Source of the DNA: Microbacterium sp. MYb62
GTDB lineage: Bacteria > Actinomycetota > Actinomycetes > Actinomycetales > Microbacteriaceae
DNA: 63,002 nt
Direction: 5' to 3'
Assembly: GCF_002979475.1 (NCBI RefSeq)
Contig: NZ_PCOY01000023.1
Location: 1 to 63,002 of the forward strand
Below the pieces are notes generated by a model. It worked only from the letters and a program-made list of their open reading frames with translations, was not told the origin of the DNA and ran no database searches. Of the stretch, positions 50,645-59,329 are shown one piece after another. Numbering within the stretch: the first letter of the stretch is position 1; each line of letters opens with the position of its first letter. The translations under genes were made by a program, and so were the position numbers.

Positions 50645-50731
50645 GCACACCTCTGGGAGCTCGATGCGCAGCGTTTTCGATGCACATGGGGCGGGGCTGA
50701 GTGTTCCCCCAGCCTAGGGGAAGGTAACGTG

Positions 50732-51550
50732 GTGTCCGTGCACGTACTCAGCGTCAGCTCTCTCAAGGGGGGCGTCGGCAAGACGACCGTGACACTCGGG
50801 CTGGCCTCAGCGGCTTTCGCCCGAGGAGTCCGGACTCTCGTCGTCGACCTCGACCCGCAGTCCGACGTCTCCACCGGGATGGACATCCAGGTGGCCGGAC
50901 GACTCAACATCGCCGACGTCCTGGCGAACCCGAAGGAGAAGGTCGTCCGTCAGGCGATCACCTCCAGCGGCTGGGCGAAGGTGCACCCCGGAACGATCGA
51001 TGTGCTCATCGGCAGCCCCTCCGCGATCAACTTCGACGGGCCGCACCCCAGCGTCCGCGACGTGTGGAAGCTCGAAGAGGCACTCGCGTCCGTCGAGGCC
51101 GACTACGACCTCGTCCTCGTCGACTGCGCGCCCTCGCTGAACGCGCTGACCCGCACGGCCTGGGCGGCGAGCGACCGTGTCATGGTCGTCACCGAACCCG
51201 GCCTCTTCTCCGTCGCCGCCGCCGATCGCGCCCTCCGTGCCATCGAAGAGATCCGCCGCGGTCTGTCGCCGCGGCTTCAGCCGCTCGGCATCGTCGTGAA
51301 CCGTGTGCGCCCGCAGTCCATCGAGCACCAGTTCCGCATCAAGGAGCTGCGCGACATGTTCGGGCCCCTCGTGCTCTCCCCTCAGCTGCCGGAGCGCACG
51401 TCGCTGCAGCAGGCTCAGGGCGCTGCCAAGCCTCTGCACATCTGGCCCGGAGACTCCGCTCAGGAACTCGCCGCCGACTTCGATCAGCTGCTCGACCGGA
51501 TCATCCGCACCGGACGCATCGCCGTCCCCGAGAGCGGCCCCCAGAGCTGA
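50732..51550 (+). CDS. Orphan ParA-family ATPase
   Basis: 272 residues. The deviant Walker motif is [20 protein letters not shown], Walker A' is LVVDLDPQSDVSTGMD and switch II YDLVLVDCAPSLNALTRTAW. GGGGAAGG lies 7 bases before the GTG at 50732; adjacent in-frame GTGs at 50729 and 50738 are alternatives. No parB or parS-like site is nearby, so it is not the chromosomal partition pair. Orphan ParA/PldP proteins influence division-site placement in corynebacteria; a similar role is inference, helped by the neighbouring FtsR-like gene. Confidence 0.88.
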   Translation: MSVHVLSVSSLKGGVGKTTVTLGLASAAFARGVRTLVVDLDPQSDVSTGMDIQVAGRLNIADVLANPKEKVVRQAITSSGWAKVHPGTIDVLIGSPSAINFDGPHPSVRDVWKLEEALASVEADYDLVLVDCAPSLNALTRTAWAASDRVMVVTEPGLFSVAAADRALRAIEEIRRGLSPRLQPLGIVVNRVRPQSIEHQFRIKELRDMFGPLVLSPQLPERTSLQQAQGAAKPLHIWPGDSAQELAADFDQLLDRIIRTGRIAVPESGPQS

Positions 51551-51570
51551 CCCTCCCGTCGCGCACAGCG

Positions 51571-51601
51571 AAACGGCCGTCCTCATCGAGGACGGCCGTT
51601 T
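51571..51601. terminator. Bidirectional terminator between parA and merR
   Basis: A perfect 14-base stem AAACGGCCGTCCTC (51571-51584) pairs with 51588-51601 around ATC. The A/T ends give U-tracts both ways. Confidence 0.92.
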
Positions 51602-51622
51602 TCTGTCGGCGCGGGACGCGCG

Positions 51623-52168
51623 TCAGGCGGAGCGCTTGGTCCGACGAGCGGAGAGCTCATCGACAGGATCGGGAGCGGTCGCGTCGAAAGCGACCAGCGT
51701 CGACTCCACCTCGCGGAGGACCTTGCCGACAGCGATGCCGAAAACGCCCTGGCCGCGGCTCACGAGGTCGATGACCTCGTCGTTCGAGGTGCAGAGATAG
51801 ACCGAGGCGCCATCGCTCATGAGCGTGGTCCCGGCGAGATCACGGATGCCGGCACGGCGCAGTTCTTCGACCGCGGTGCGGATCTGCTGCAGCGAGATGC
51901 CCGTGTCGAGGAGGCTCTTCACGAGCTTGAGGACGAGGATGTCGCGGAAGCCGTAGAGACGCTGCGATCCCGAGCCGCTCGCGCCACGGACGGTGGGCTC
52001 GACCAGCTCGGTACGCGCCCAGTAGTCCAGCTGACGGTAGGTGATGCCGGCGGCACGAGCGGCGACCGCACCGCGGTAGCCGACCTCGTCATCCATGGCC
52101 GGGAGACCGTCCGTGAAGAGGAGTTCGGGTACGAACCGCGGGTCGCCTGTGAGCTCATCCGCATTCAT
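51623..52168 (-). CDS. MerR-family transcriptional regulator (Rv1830-like)
   Basis: 181 residues. The MerR helix-turn-helix is GAVAARAAGITYRQLDYWAR, the wing TELVEPTVRGASGSGSQRLY, and DILVLKLVKSLLDTGISLQQ begins the coiled coil. A C-terminal domain (DEVIDLVSRGQGVFGIAVGK) resembles Rv1830 of M. tuberculosis, which lies in the same neighbourhood (GarA-Rv1828-Rv1829-Rv1830). The DUF151 nuclease gene equivalent to Rv1829 is missing between the two MerR genes here. The signal is unknown. Confidence 0.88.
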   Translation of the reverse strand: MNADELTGDPRFVPELLFTDGLPAMDDEVGYRGAVAARAAGITYRQLDYWARTELVEPTVRGASGSGSQRLYGFRDILVLKLVKSLLDTGISLQQIRTAVEELRRAGIRDLAGTTLMSDGASVYLCTSNDEVIDLVSRGQGVFGIAVGKVLREVESTLVAFDATAPDPVDELSARRTKRSA

Positions 52169-52268
52169 CTGAAATCCTCTCTGGAACGGTTATCTTCCAC
52201 GGTAGAGCAGTGCCTGGGCACCGGCAATCACATCCGTGGGACGGCGAAGGTGTGTCGCAATCAGTTCG

Positions 52269-52955
52269 TTACGAAAGCACGCGCGAGAGCGCATCCTTGA
52301 CGAAGAGCGAGCGCACCTCGTCGATCCGCGTGGCGAGTTCGGGGGCCAGTTCGCTGGCCTTGGCGCGAGAGGTGGCATCCGTCCGACGCAGCAGCGAGGA
52401 CATGGCGGATTCGATGAGGGCGACCTCGCGCTCCGCCCCCTGACGCAGCGAACGCAGGTGCCGCGGTTCGATGCCATGCCTGTCCAGCGCGACCAGGCCG
52501 CGCAGCAGCGTGACGGTCGTCTCCTGGTAGCTCTCCTGGGCGGTGATGACGCCCGTGCTGATCGCATCGTTGAGGAGCTGCGGCCCGGCACCCGCGGCGG
52601 CGAGGAGCTCGTCGCGACGGTAGCGCCGCGGCGCGGGTGTGATCGAAGGCGGCGGCAGGAGCGAGGTCGTCTCGCCGCCCGCATCGGCCTCGTCGAGCTG
52701 TTCACGGATGACGCTCAAGGGCAGATAGTGATCCCGCTGCAGGGTGAGCCCGAGCCGGAGGCGCTCGATGTCCGCCGCGGAGAACTTGCGGTATCCCGAG
52801 TCGGTGCGAGAGGGGCTGACGATGCCCTGCACCTCGAGGAAACGCAGCTTGCTGGAGGTCAGGTCGGGGAATTCCGGGGTGAGCCTCGCGAGCACCTGAC
52901 CGATACTCAGCAGGCCCGCGGACGCAGAGCGTTCGCGGGCGGGGGAAGCCGCCAT
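52269..52955 (-). CDS. ftsR: MerR-family regulator FtsR (Rv1828-like)
   Basis: 228 residues. The DNA-binding half is LLSIGQVLARLTPEFPDLTS, KLRFLEVQGIVSPSRTDSGY and LTLQRDHYLPLSVIREQLDE, closely matching Rv1828/FtsR. A C-terminal dimerisation/effector half follows with EPRHLRSLRQGAEREVALIE. FtsR activates ftsZ in Corynebacterium glutamicum. The ATG overlaps the FHA stop by one base (TGATG). A 29-base palindrome upstream of ftsZ in this window is a possible target. Confidence 0.88.
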   Translation of the reverse strand: MAASPARERSASAGLLSIGQVLARLTPEFPDLTSSKLRFLEVQGIVSPSRTDSGYRKFSAADIERLRLGLTLQRDHYLPLSVIREQLDEADAGGETTSLLPPPSITPAPRRYRRDELLAAAGAGPQLLNDAISTGVITAQESYQETTVTLLRGLVALDRHGIEPRHLRSLRQGAEREVALIESAMSSLLRRTDATSRAKASELAPELATRIDEVRSLFVKDALSRVLS

Positions 52956-53440
52956 CAGGCGTTCGCCGCCCCGCGGTCGTGCGGAGAAGCGAAGAAGTTC
53001 AGACGGAACTTTCCGACGCGGAGCTCGGAGCCGTCGACGAGCATGCTGCGGTCGACGCGTTCGCCGTTGACGTAGGTCCCGTTCAAGGAACGCTGATCGA
53101 TGATCTCGAACGTCGACCCGGTGCGGGTGATCTCCGCGTGACGACGGGAGACGGTCACATCGTCGAAGAAGATGTCGGCCTCGGGGTGACGACCGACGGT
53201 CGTCACATCGGTGTCGAGGAGGTAGCGCGCACCGGCGAGAGCGCCGGAACGGACCAGCAGCAGGGCCGATCCTGCGGGCAGAGCCGCGATCGCGCTCTGC
53301 TCGACATCGGTGAGTTCCACCCCGAACGGCACGAACGACAGATCGGAATCATGTCCGAACGTCTGCGTAACGTCGTGTCTCTGCTCACCGGAACGGTGGA
53401 TAGCGGCTTCTCCGGCCGGTCGGCTGTCGCTGTCAGTCAC
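52955..53440 (-). CDS. FHA-domain protein, GarA/OdhI family
   Basis: 161 residues. The FHA domain (~residues 60-150) has TTVGRHPEADIFFDDVTVSR, RHAEITR and SLNGTYVNGERVD, all phosphothreonine-pocket motifs. GarA/OdhI inhibit 2-oxoglutarate dehydrogenase unless phosphorylated at an N-terminal ETTS motif by PknB/PknG. Here that motif reads DVTQTFGHD (Thr25, Thr27), so the regulatory site has diverged. The start is GTG at 53440 with AGGAGGG upstream. It heads the FHA-ftsR pair; pknB and lpdA are in the same window. Confidence 0.9.
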   Translation of the reverse strand: MTDSDSRPAGEAAIHRSGEQRHDVTQTFGHDSDLSFVPFGVELTDVEQSAIAALPAGSALLLVRSGALAGARYLLDTDVTTVGRHPEADIFFDDVTVSRRHAEITRTGSTFEIIDQRSLNGTYVNGERVDRSMLVDGSELRVGKFRLNFFASPHDRGAANA

Positions 53441-53540
53441 TGTGCCCTCCTGGTTGTCCAGACTAACGGATGCCGAGCCGCTCGCGGGAGGCCGCTTTCA
53501 TACTCAGCCATCGCATACCGGGTATTCATAGGGTGGAGTC

Positions 53541-54191
53541 GTGAAGACCACAGCCCTGCGCCGCCCAGCCGCTCCGATCGCCGTCGCCGCGACACTGCTC
53601 GCCGCGTTCCTCGTCCTCCTCTCCCCTCTCTCCGCCTCGGCCCACGACGCCCTCGTGTCGTCGTCACCGGCGGCCGACGAGTCGGTCGAGGTCGTTCCCG
53701 CCGAGCTGACGCTCACCTTCAGCGCGAAGCTGATCGGCGGTGAGGGCGCCACCGAGGTGGTGGTGACCGACCCGGACGGCAACCCGGTCACCGACGGCGC
53801 GGCGACGGTCGACGGCGCGATCGTCACCCAGCCGCTGCGGGGGTCGGGACCCGCCGGCGCCTATCACGTGATCTGGAAGGTCGTCTCCAGCGACGGGCAC
53901 CCCACGTCCGGCGAGTACACCTTCACCGTGACCGTCGGCGACGGCGAAGCCACCGAGCAGCCCAGCACCGCGCCGACGACGACTGCACCCACCACGGAGC
54001 AGACCGCCGCACCCGCACCCAGCGACACGCCGGCTCCCGCCGACGCCGACTCCGGCCCCGGCGCATCCGCATGGATCTGGGGGATCTCGATCGGGGGCAT
54101 CCTCGTGATCGTGGCGCTGATGCTCTGGTACAGCATGCGCGGGCAGAAGACCCCTCCGGCAACCGATTCCGACCCGTCCTCCGAGCGATAG
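53541..54191 (+). CDS. Membrane-anchored CopC-domain (copper resistance) protein
   Basis: 216 residues. A signal peptide (IAVAATLLAAFLVLLSPLSA) ends at ASAHDALVSSSPAADE, so the mature N-terminus is a His as in CopC copper sites. The CopC beta-sandwich closes with VVSSDGHPTSGEYTFTV. A Thr/Pro/Ala-rich spacer and one C-terminal helix (WIWGISIGGILVIVALMLWY) anchor it. No copD is adjacent. A -10-like TAGGGT (53529-53534) is 6 bases before the GTG. A role in copper binding or delivery, perhaps to the oxidase, is inferred. Confidence 0.9.
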   Translation: MKTTALRRPAAPIAVAATLLAAFLVLLSPLSASAHDALVSSSPAADESVEVVPAELTLTFSAKLIGGEGATEVVVTDPDGNPVTDGAATVDGAIVTQPLRGSGPAGAYHVIWKVVSSDGHPTSGEYTFTVTVGDGEATEQPSTAPTTTAPTTEQTAAPAPSDTPAPADADSGPGASAWIWGISIGGILVIVALMLWYSMRGQKTPPATDSDPSSER

Positions 54192-54194
54192 GCT
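54189..54194 (+). promoter_or_regulatory. Candidate leaderless -10 of lpdA, overlapping the upstream stop
   Basis: TAGGCT sits 6 bases before the lpdA ATG; its first three bases are the TAG stop codon of the CopC gene. Confidence 0.4.
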
Positions 54195-54200
54195 TAAGGC

Positions 54201-55598
54201 ATGCCACATTACGACGTCGTCATCCTTGGTGCAGGTCCTGGCGGATACGTCGCTGCGGTTCGCAGCGCGCAGCTCGGTCTCTCCACCGCCATCATCGAGG
54301 AGAAGTACTGGGGCGGTGTCTGCCTCAACGTCGGCTGCATCCCCTCCAAAGCGCTCCTGAAGAACGCGGAGCTCGCACACACCCTGAACCACAAGGCGGA
54401 GTTCTTCGGGATCTCCGGCGAGTTCACGATCGACTTCGGCAAGGCGTTCGACCGCAGCCGCGAGGTCGCGGAGGGCCGCGTCAAGGGCATCCACTTCCTG
54501 ATGAAGAAGAACAAGGTGACCGAGTACAACGGTCGCGGCACCTTCACCGGCCCCAAGGCGATCTCGGTCGCCAAGGCGGACGGCTCCACCGAAGAGGTCA
54601 CGTTCGACAACGTCATCATCGCCACCGGCTCTCGGGTCCGTCTCCTTCCGGGCGTGACGCTCAGCGAGAACGTCGTGACCTACGAAGAGCAGATCATGAC
54701 CCGCGAGCTGCCGGAGTCGATCGTCATCGTCGGCGCGGGCGCCATCGGCATGGAGTTCGCGTACGTCCTGACGAACTACGGCGTCAAGGTCACCATCATC
54801 GAGTTCCTCGACCGTGCGCTCCCCAACGAGGACGCAGACGTGTCGAAGGAGATCACGAAGCAGTACAAGAACTACGGCGTCGACATCCTCACTTCCACCA
54901 AGGTCGAGTCCGTCGTCGACAACGGCTCCTCCGTGACCGTCACCTACACCGGCAAGGACGGGCAGCAGTCGTCGATCGACGCCGGCAAGGTGCTCATGTC
55001 GGTCGGGTTCGCCCCGAACGTCGAGGGCTTCGGTCTCGAGAACACCGGCGTGAAGCTGACCGAGCGCGGCGCGATCGACATCGACGACCACATGCGCACC
55101 AACGTCGAGGGCATCTACGCGATCGGCGATGTGACCGCCAAGCTGCAGCTCGCCCACGTGGCCGAGGCGCAGGGCGTCGTGGCCGCCGAGACCATCGGCG
55201 GCGCGGAGACCCAGACGCTCGGCGACTACCGCATGATGCCGCGCGCGACGTTCTGCTCGCCGCAGGTCGCCTCGTTCGGTCTCACCGAACAGCAGGCCAA
55301 GGATGAAGGGCGCGAGATCAAGGTCGCGACCTTCCCGTTCATGGCCAACGGAAAGGCGCACGGCCTGGGCGAGCCGGTCGGCTTCGTCAAGCTGATCGCC
55401 GACGCCGAGCACCTCGAGCTCATCGGCGCCCACATGATCGGACCCGACGTCTCGGAGCTCCTGCCGGAGCTGACGCTGGCGCAGAAGTGGGACCTCACGG
55501 CTCTGGAGCTTGCCCGCAACGTGCACACGCACCCGACGCTGTCGGAGGCGCTGCAGGAGGGCTTCCACGGCCTCGCCGGCCACATGATCAACTTCTGA
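54201..55598 (+). CDS. lpdA: Dihydrolipoyl dehydrogenase
   Basis: 465 residues, E3 of the pyruvate and 2-oxoglutarate dehydrogenase complexes. FAD site [20 protein letters not shown], redox-active disulfide [19 protein letters not shown] site [16 protein letters not shown], and the C-terminal interface [20 protein letters not shown] with catalytic His-Glu. A TAGGCT lies 6 bases before the ATG. Its position with the GarA-like FHA protein is suggestive, as that family controls the 2-oxoglutarate complex. Confidence 0.97.
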   Translation: MPHYDVVILGAGPGGYVAAVRSAQLGLSTAIIEEKYWGGVCLNVGCIPSKALLKNAELAHTLNHKAEFFGISGEFTIDFGKAFDRSREVAEGRVKGIHFLMKKNKVTEYNGRGTFTGPKAISVAKADGSTEEVTFDNVIIATGSRVRLLPGVTLSENVVTYEEQIMTRELPESIVIVGAGAIGMEFAYVLTNYGVKVTIIEFLDRALPNEDADVSKEITKQYKNYGVDILTSTKVESVVDNGSSVTVTYTGKDGQQSSIDAGKVLMSVGFAPNVEGFGLENTGVKLTERGAIDIDDHMRTNVEGIYAIGDVTAKLQLAHVAEAQGVVAAETIGGAETQTLGDYRMMPRATFCSPQVASFGLTEQQAKDEGREIKVATFPFMANGKAHGLGEPVGFVKLIADAEHLELIGAHMIGPDVSELLPELTLAQKWDLTALELARNVHTHPTLSEALQEGFHGLAGHMINF

Positions 55599-55609
55599 TC
55601 GAGACTCCT

Positions 55610-55649
55610 CACGAGGGCCCGGTCCGCTGCGGCGGACCGGGCCCTCGTG
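55610..55649. terminator. Bidirectional terminator between lpdA and the FAD monooxygenase
   Basis: An 18-base stem (55610-55627 with 55632-55649, TGCG loop) between convergent genes; arms begin CACGAGGGCCCGGTCC. Confidence 0.92.
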
Positions 55650-55664
55650 CGTCTGCGGCCCCGA

Positions 55665-56783
55665 TCAGAGGCCGCGCATCGTGAGGAGCCCCGCCGTCCA
55701 TCCACGCAGAGGCGCCGACCCGAGTGCGCGCACCAGCAGTTCCCTGCTGCGCACGACCGCGCCGGGCGCCGGAGCACCCATCGACATGTAGAACGCGGAG
55801 CGGCGCTGCGCGCGCGCAGCCGACCGGCGCACCCGCCGGTCGTACGTCGCGAGATCCGGAGTCCCCTTCGGCAGCGATCGCACGATCTCGGCTGCGAGAC
55901 GCACGGCATCCGCCCAGCCGAGGTTCATGCCCTGCCCGCCGATCGGGCTGATCTCATGCGCGGCATCGCCGAGCAGCACCACGCGCCCCCGGTGCACCCG
56001 GGTCGCCCCGTGCTGAGCGGCGACGAAAGAGGTCGGCACCGCCCCGGGCGGGAGGTCGATGCGGATCCCCGTGCGCTCCTCGATCGCGGTGCCGAAGCCG
56101 TCGGCGGTGCGGATCTCTCGCACGCCCTCTCGCACGACCCACCGCCGCCGACCCCCGGGCAAGGGGAACGACTCGACGAGGCCGCCCGACTCGAGGTGCA
56201 GGACCGCCCGCACCCCGGGCGCGGCATCCACCACATCGAGCATCGAGTACGAGGCCCGTCCCGCCCGGCGGCGCCACCCGGCGTCGAGATCGCCGCGGAG
56301 ACCGCTCCGGACGCCATCCGCGACGACCACGACCGACGCCGTGTGCTCGCGACGTCCGTTCGCGCTCTCCGCCACGACCCGCACGGCGTCACCGTCATCC
56401 CGCACCTCCCGCACGGTGCATCCGGCGATCAGGGTGTCGGCGGCGAGCGTCCGCAGACGCGCGCGGAGCAGGGCGGCGGTCCGCGGCTGCGGAAGTATCA
56501 GGACCGGGCGCTCCGGCGCGAAGGTCAGCGTCGCGACGGTCCGGCGTCGACTCCGCACCTCTCCGCCCTCCAGGCGCAGCGCCTCCGCCCGCACATCGGC
56601 ACCGATCCCGGCGGCATCCAGCGCATCGATCCCCGGCCGGTGGATGCCGATCGCCCTGGTCCGGTCGTCGGCGTCCGTGCGGCGCTCGCACACGACCGCC
56701 CGCACCCCTTCCTGACGCAGCAGACACGCCAGCAGCAGACCGACCGGGCCCGCGCCGACGATCAGCACCTCATGGTCGGGCAC
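55665..56783 (-). CDS. FAD-dependent aromatic monooxygenase (PHBH/UbiH fold)
   Basis: 372 residues. The FAD-binding motif is VLIVGAGPVGLLLACLL, the second (DG) motif VVVVADGVRSGLRGDL and the GD motif RVVLLGDAAHEISPIGGQGM, as in p-hydroxybenzoate hydroxylase-type flavoproteins. GGGAGAGG lies before the GTG at 56783. Its first 14 bases overlap the methyltransferase 3' end, so it is the last gene of the type III PKS operon. It likely hydroxylates the aromatic polyketide product; substrate is inferred. A longer reading to 57074 is antisense noise. Confidence 0.9.
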   Translation of the reverse strand: MPDHEVLIVGAGPVGLLLACLLRQEGVRAVVCERRTDADDRTRAIGIHRPGIDALDAAGIGADVRAEALRLEGGEVRSRRRTVATLTFAPERPVLILPQPRTAALLRARLRTLAADTLIAGCTVREVRDDGDAVRVVAESANGRREHTASVVVVADGVRSGLRGDLDAGWRRRAGRASYSMLDVVDAAPGVRAVLHLESGGLVESFPLPGGRRRWVVREGVREIRTADGFGTAIEERTGIRIDLPPGAVPTSFVAAQHGATRVHRGRVVLLGDAAHEISPIGGQGMNLGWADAVRLAAEIVRSLPKGTPDLATYDRRVRRSAARAQRRSAFYMSMGAPAPGAVVRSRELLVRALGSAPLRGWTAGLLTMRGL

Positions 56784-57495
56784 GATCCCTCTCCCATCGC
56801 AGTTCCAGACGGGCCGGCACACCCCCGCGGACGAGCCAGCCGGCGGGGGCGATCGTCGCGAGCTCGGAGACCGTGTACGAGCGGCGGATGCTGATGAGGC
56901 CGTCCTCGCGGATGAACGAGTCCGCGAGGAGAGTCCCGGAGATCGGCCAGGTGGCCACGGCGAAGAGCGCATGGGCGGTGCGGCTCCGGGCGATGTCGTG
57001 GTGCGACACCAGTCCACCGGGCGCGACGAGCCGCACGGAGTCGCCGAGCACGACCTGCAGCTCGGCGTCGTCAAGGTGGTGCAGCACGTGGTTGGACAGC
57101 ACGACGTCGAACGTCTCCCCCGCCGCCACCAGGTCGCTGGTCAGCGCACGGCGATAGCGGATGCCGGCCCCGCGGTCGTGCGCTGACGCCCACCGGATCG
57201 CGCGATCGTCGGCATCGAGCGCGGTGATGTCGGCCTCGAGTCCGTCGCGTCGCAGCCGCTGGGCCAGCAGACGGCAGAGGTCGCCTCCGCCCGCACCGAC
57301 GTCGAGGATCCGCAGCCGACCAGCCCGATCCGCCCGGGGACGGATATCACGGCGATAGAGCATTCCCGGCCGGGAGACCAACGCATTCACGAGGCCGAAC
57401 CGCCCATAGGTCCGCGCCAGCAGCCGTGCGTCGGCATGCGGATCGTCCATCAGTTCGAGGGTGTCGACTTCGCGTGCGGAGAGAGCCCGGCTCAT
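56770..57495 (-). CDS. Class I SAM-dependent methyltransferase
   Basis: 241 residues. SAM motif I is RILDVGAGGGDLCRLL, motif II region ITALDADDRAIRWASA, and post-I FDVVLSNHVLHHLDDAELQV with the APGGLVSHHDI strand. It resembles small-molecule C/O-methyltransferases. The ATG at 57495 overlaps the PKS stop (ATGA). In the well-known Streptomyces srs operon the methyltransferase SrsB is a membrane ICMT-like protein, so this soluble type is a different solution or a different product. Confidence 0.9.
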   Translation of the reverse strand: MSRALSAREVDTLELMDDPHADARLLARTYGRFGLVNALVSRPGMLYRRDIRPRADRAGRLRILDVGAGGGDLCRLLAQRLRRDGLEADITALDADDRAIRWASAHDRGAGIRYRRALTSDLVAAGETFDVVLSNHVLHHLDDAELQVVLGDSVRLVAPGGLVSHHDIARSRTAHALFAVATWPISGTLLADSFIREDGLISIRRSYTVSELATIAPAGWLVRGGVPARLELRWERDRARP

Positions 57496-58652
57496 GACCG
57501 ATGCGGCCCGACGACGGTCATCAGCGCGCTCTCCGCCGTCAGCCCCGGACCGAATGCCATCGCGGAGACCCTCTCCCCAGCCTCGGCCCCCTCCTCCTCC
57601 AGGATGCGCTTGAGGACGAACAGCACCGTGGCGCTGGACATGTTGCCGTTCTCCCGCAGCACCTCCCTGGCCGGATGCAGCTGCGCGTCGCTGAGCCGCA
57701 TCCGCTCCTGCACCTTGTCGAGGATGCTGCGCCCGCCGGGATGGATGGCCCAGTGCTGCACCGCCGCTCCCACCCTCTCGTCCGCGAAGGCTGCAGCCAG
57801 GTCGTCCTCCGCGGCGTACAGGGGACGCAGCGCATCGATGATCGTCTCGCCGATGATCTGCGGAACGGCGGTGGAGAGGATCATCTCGAAGCCGGTGTCG
57901 CCGATCGTCCAGGCCATGTCCTTCTCGCCCTCCGGCGCGATCGCGGTGTGGAAGCGGTCCAGGCGCAGCCCGGTCGAGGGAGAGGGAAGATCGCGCGCCG
58001 TGACGATTCCGGCGGCCGCGCCATCGGCGAACAGGGACGAGGCGACGATCGTGTCGAGGTTCTCCGAGGAACGCAGATGCAGCGTGCACAGCTCGACGCT
58101 CACGACCAGGACGACCGCGTTCTCGTCCGCCGCGCAGAACTGGCTCGCCGCGCGCAGCGCCGGCATCGAGGCGTAGCAGCCCATGAAGCCGAGGTGGAAG
58201 CGCTGCACCGCGTCGGACAGTCCGAGCGCACGCACGATCTCGTACTCCGGCCCCGGGGCGTGGAACCCGGTGCAGGAGACCGTGATGACGTGCGTCACAT
58301 CGGCGGGCTCGAGGTCGGGGTCCGCGTCGATCGATCGTCGCGCGGCCTCGATGAAGAGCTTCGCGGCCTCCCGGGCGTAGAGGTCGTTGCGTGCTTTCGT
58401 GCCGGGGGCGAGCAGCCTCCCCGTCCGCCGGTCGAAGAAGACGGGATCGGTCGTGTCGGAATCCAGCGAGAGCTCATCGATCACGGTGTGCCGGGTGTCG
58501 ATGCCCGAGACGTTGAACGATGTCGAGACGATGCGCTGAGCCAGCCTTCCCAGGTCGGGCTGCTGCGCGAACACGTCACGCACCTGCTCCTGGACGAGAA
58601 CGGTGTCGGGGACGATCGTCTGCAGCGATCGAAGCACAGGCGGTCGGCTCAT
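57492..58652 (-). CDS. Type III polyketide synthase (chalcone synthase superfamily)
   Basis: 386 residues. The Cys-His-Asn triad is visible: Cys159 in GFMGCYASMPALR, His304 in HWAIHPGGRSIL and Asn337 in ENGNMSSATVLF. FHAPGPEYEIVRALGLSDAV and GDTGFEMILSTAVP are KAS-III-like landmarks. Such enzymes extend an acyl-CoA starter with malonyl-CoA and cyclise it to resorcinols, pyrones or naphthols. The operon partners favour an alkylresorcinol/alkylquinone-type product; starter is not predictable. ATG 58652 is preferred over TTG 58664. Confidence 0.93.
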   Translation of the reverse strand: MSRPPVLRSLQTIVPDTVLVQEQVRDVFAQQPDLGRLAQRIVSTSFNVSGIDTRHTVIDELSLDSDTTDPVFFDRRTGRLLAPGTKARNDLYAREAAKLFIEAARRSIDADPDLEPADVTHVITVSCTGFHAPGPEYEIVRALGLSDAVQRFHLGFMGCYASMPALRAASQFCAADENAVVLVVSVELCTLHLRSSENLDTIVASSLFADGAAAGIVTARDLPSPSTGLRLDRFHTAIAPEGEKDMAWTIGDTGFEMILSTAVPQIIGETIIDALRPLYAAEDDLAAAFADERVGAAVQHWAIHPGGRSILDKVQERMRLSDAQLHPAREVLRENGNMSSATVLFVLKRILEEEGAEAGERVSAMAFGPGLTAESALMTVVGPHRS

Positions 58653-58714
58653 GGTGTCACTCAAGCACTGCGCACCGCCCCGGGGGAAGGGGTTGCGCGC
58701 GACCGCGGTCTCGC

Positions 58715-59329
58715 CTAGAAGCCGAGTGCGCGAGCGAGCTTCGAGCCGGACGCCGATTCACGGCCCCCGGCTGCGAGGACCGCCTGCTCCACGGCGTCGA
58801 AGAACGCGGCGCGTCCCGCGTCATCGGACGGCGCGGCGGGGCCGAGCTCCATCTCCCATTCACGCCATTCGCGCCGTATGTTCTGCCGCAGGTCGGTCGC
58901 CCGCACCCGGTCGTCGACGAACTCGGCGACGACCCCGTCCGGGCCGGTGAGCAGATAGGCGGTGCGGTCGTTCTCGATGCGGGCGAGCGGGGTGAGCGGT
59001 GCGCTCGTCCACTCGGAGACGGTGGCGGCGACGGCGGACGGGAGCTGGTCGCCGTCACCCAGCGGCCAGCCGAGCTCGAGTCGTCCGTCGCCCTGCCGGG
59101 GTCCCTTCACATGCCAGCCCTCATCGGGGCCGCCGGTGCGACGACGCAGAGCGACCCCCGCCCGCGAGAGCTCACCCTCCGCGGTGTCGAAGTACCGGGC
59201 GTCGAGTATGCGGGCCTCGCCGGAGCTGACGGCATCGACGCCGGGGATCGCCTCCCACCGCGGCAACGGCGTCTCGAGATCGACGTCGTACTTGCGCTCG
59301 ACCTCGACCGTGCGGGACGGCTCAGTCAT
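58715..59329 (-). CDS. CYTH-domain protein
   Basis: 204 residues. The ExExK signature is TVEVERKYDV near residue 10, followed by alternating charged strands (ILDARYFDTAEGELSRAGVA; LRRRTGG; WHVKGP; RIENDRTAYLL) that form the triphosphate tunnel. CYTH proteins hydrolyse inorganic triphosphate or cyclise nucleotides; this short form without a CHAD domain most likely is a triphosphatase. The ATG at 59329 overlaps the small upstream gene by 8 bases. Confidence 0.88.
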   Translation of the reverse strand: MTEPSRTVEVERKYDVDLETPLPRWEAIPGVDAVSSGEARILDARYFDTAEGELSRAGVALRRRTGGPDEGWHVKGPRQGDGRLELGWPLGDGDQLPSAVAATVSEWTSAPLTPLARIENDRTAYLLTGPDGVVAEFVDDRVRATDLRQNIRREWREWEMELGPAAPSDDAGRAAFFDAVEQAVLAAGGRESASGSKLARALGF

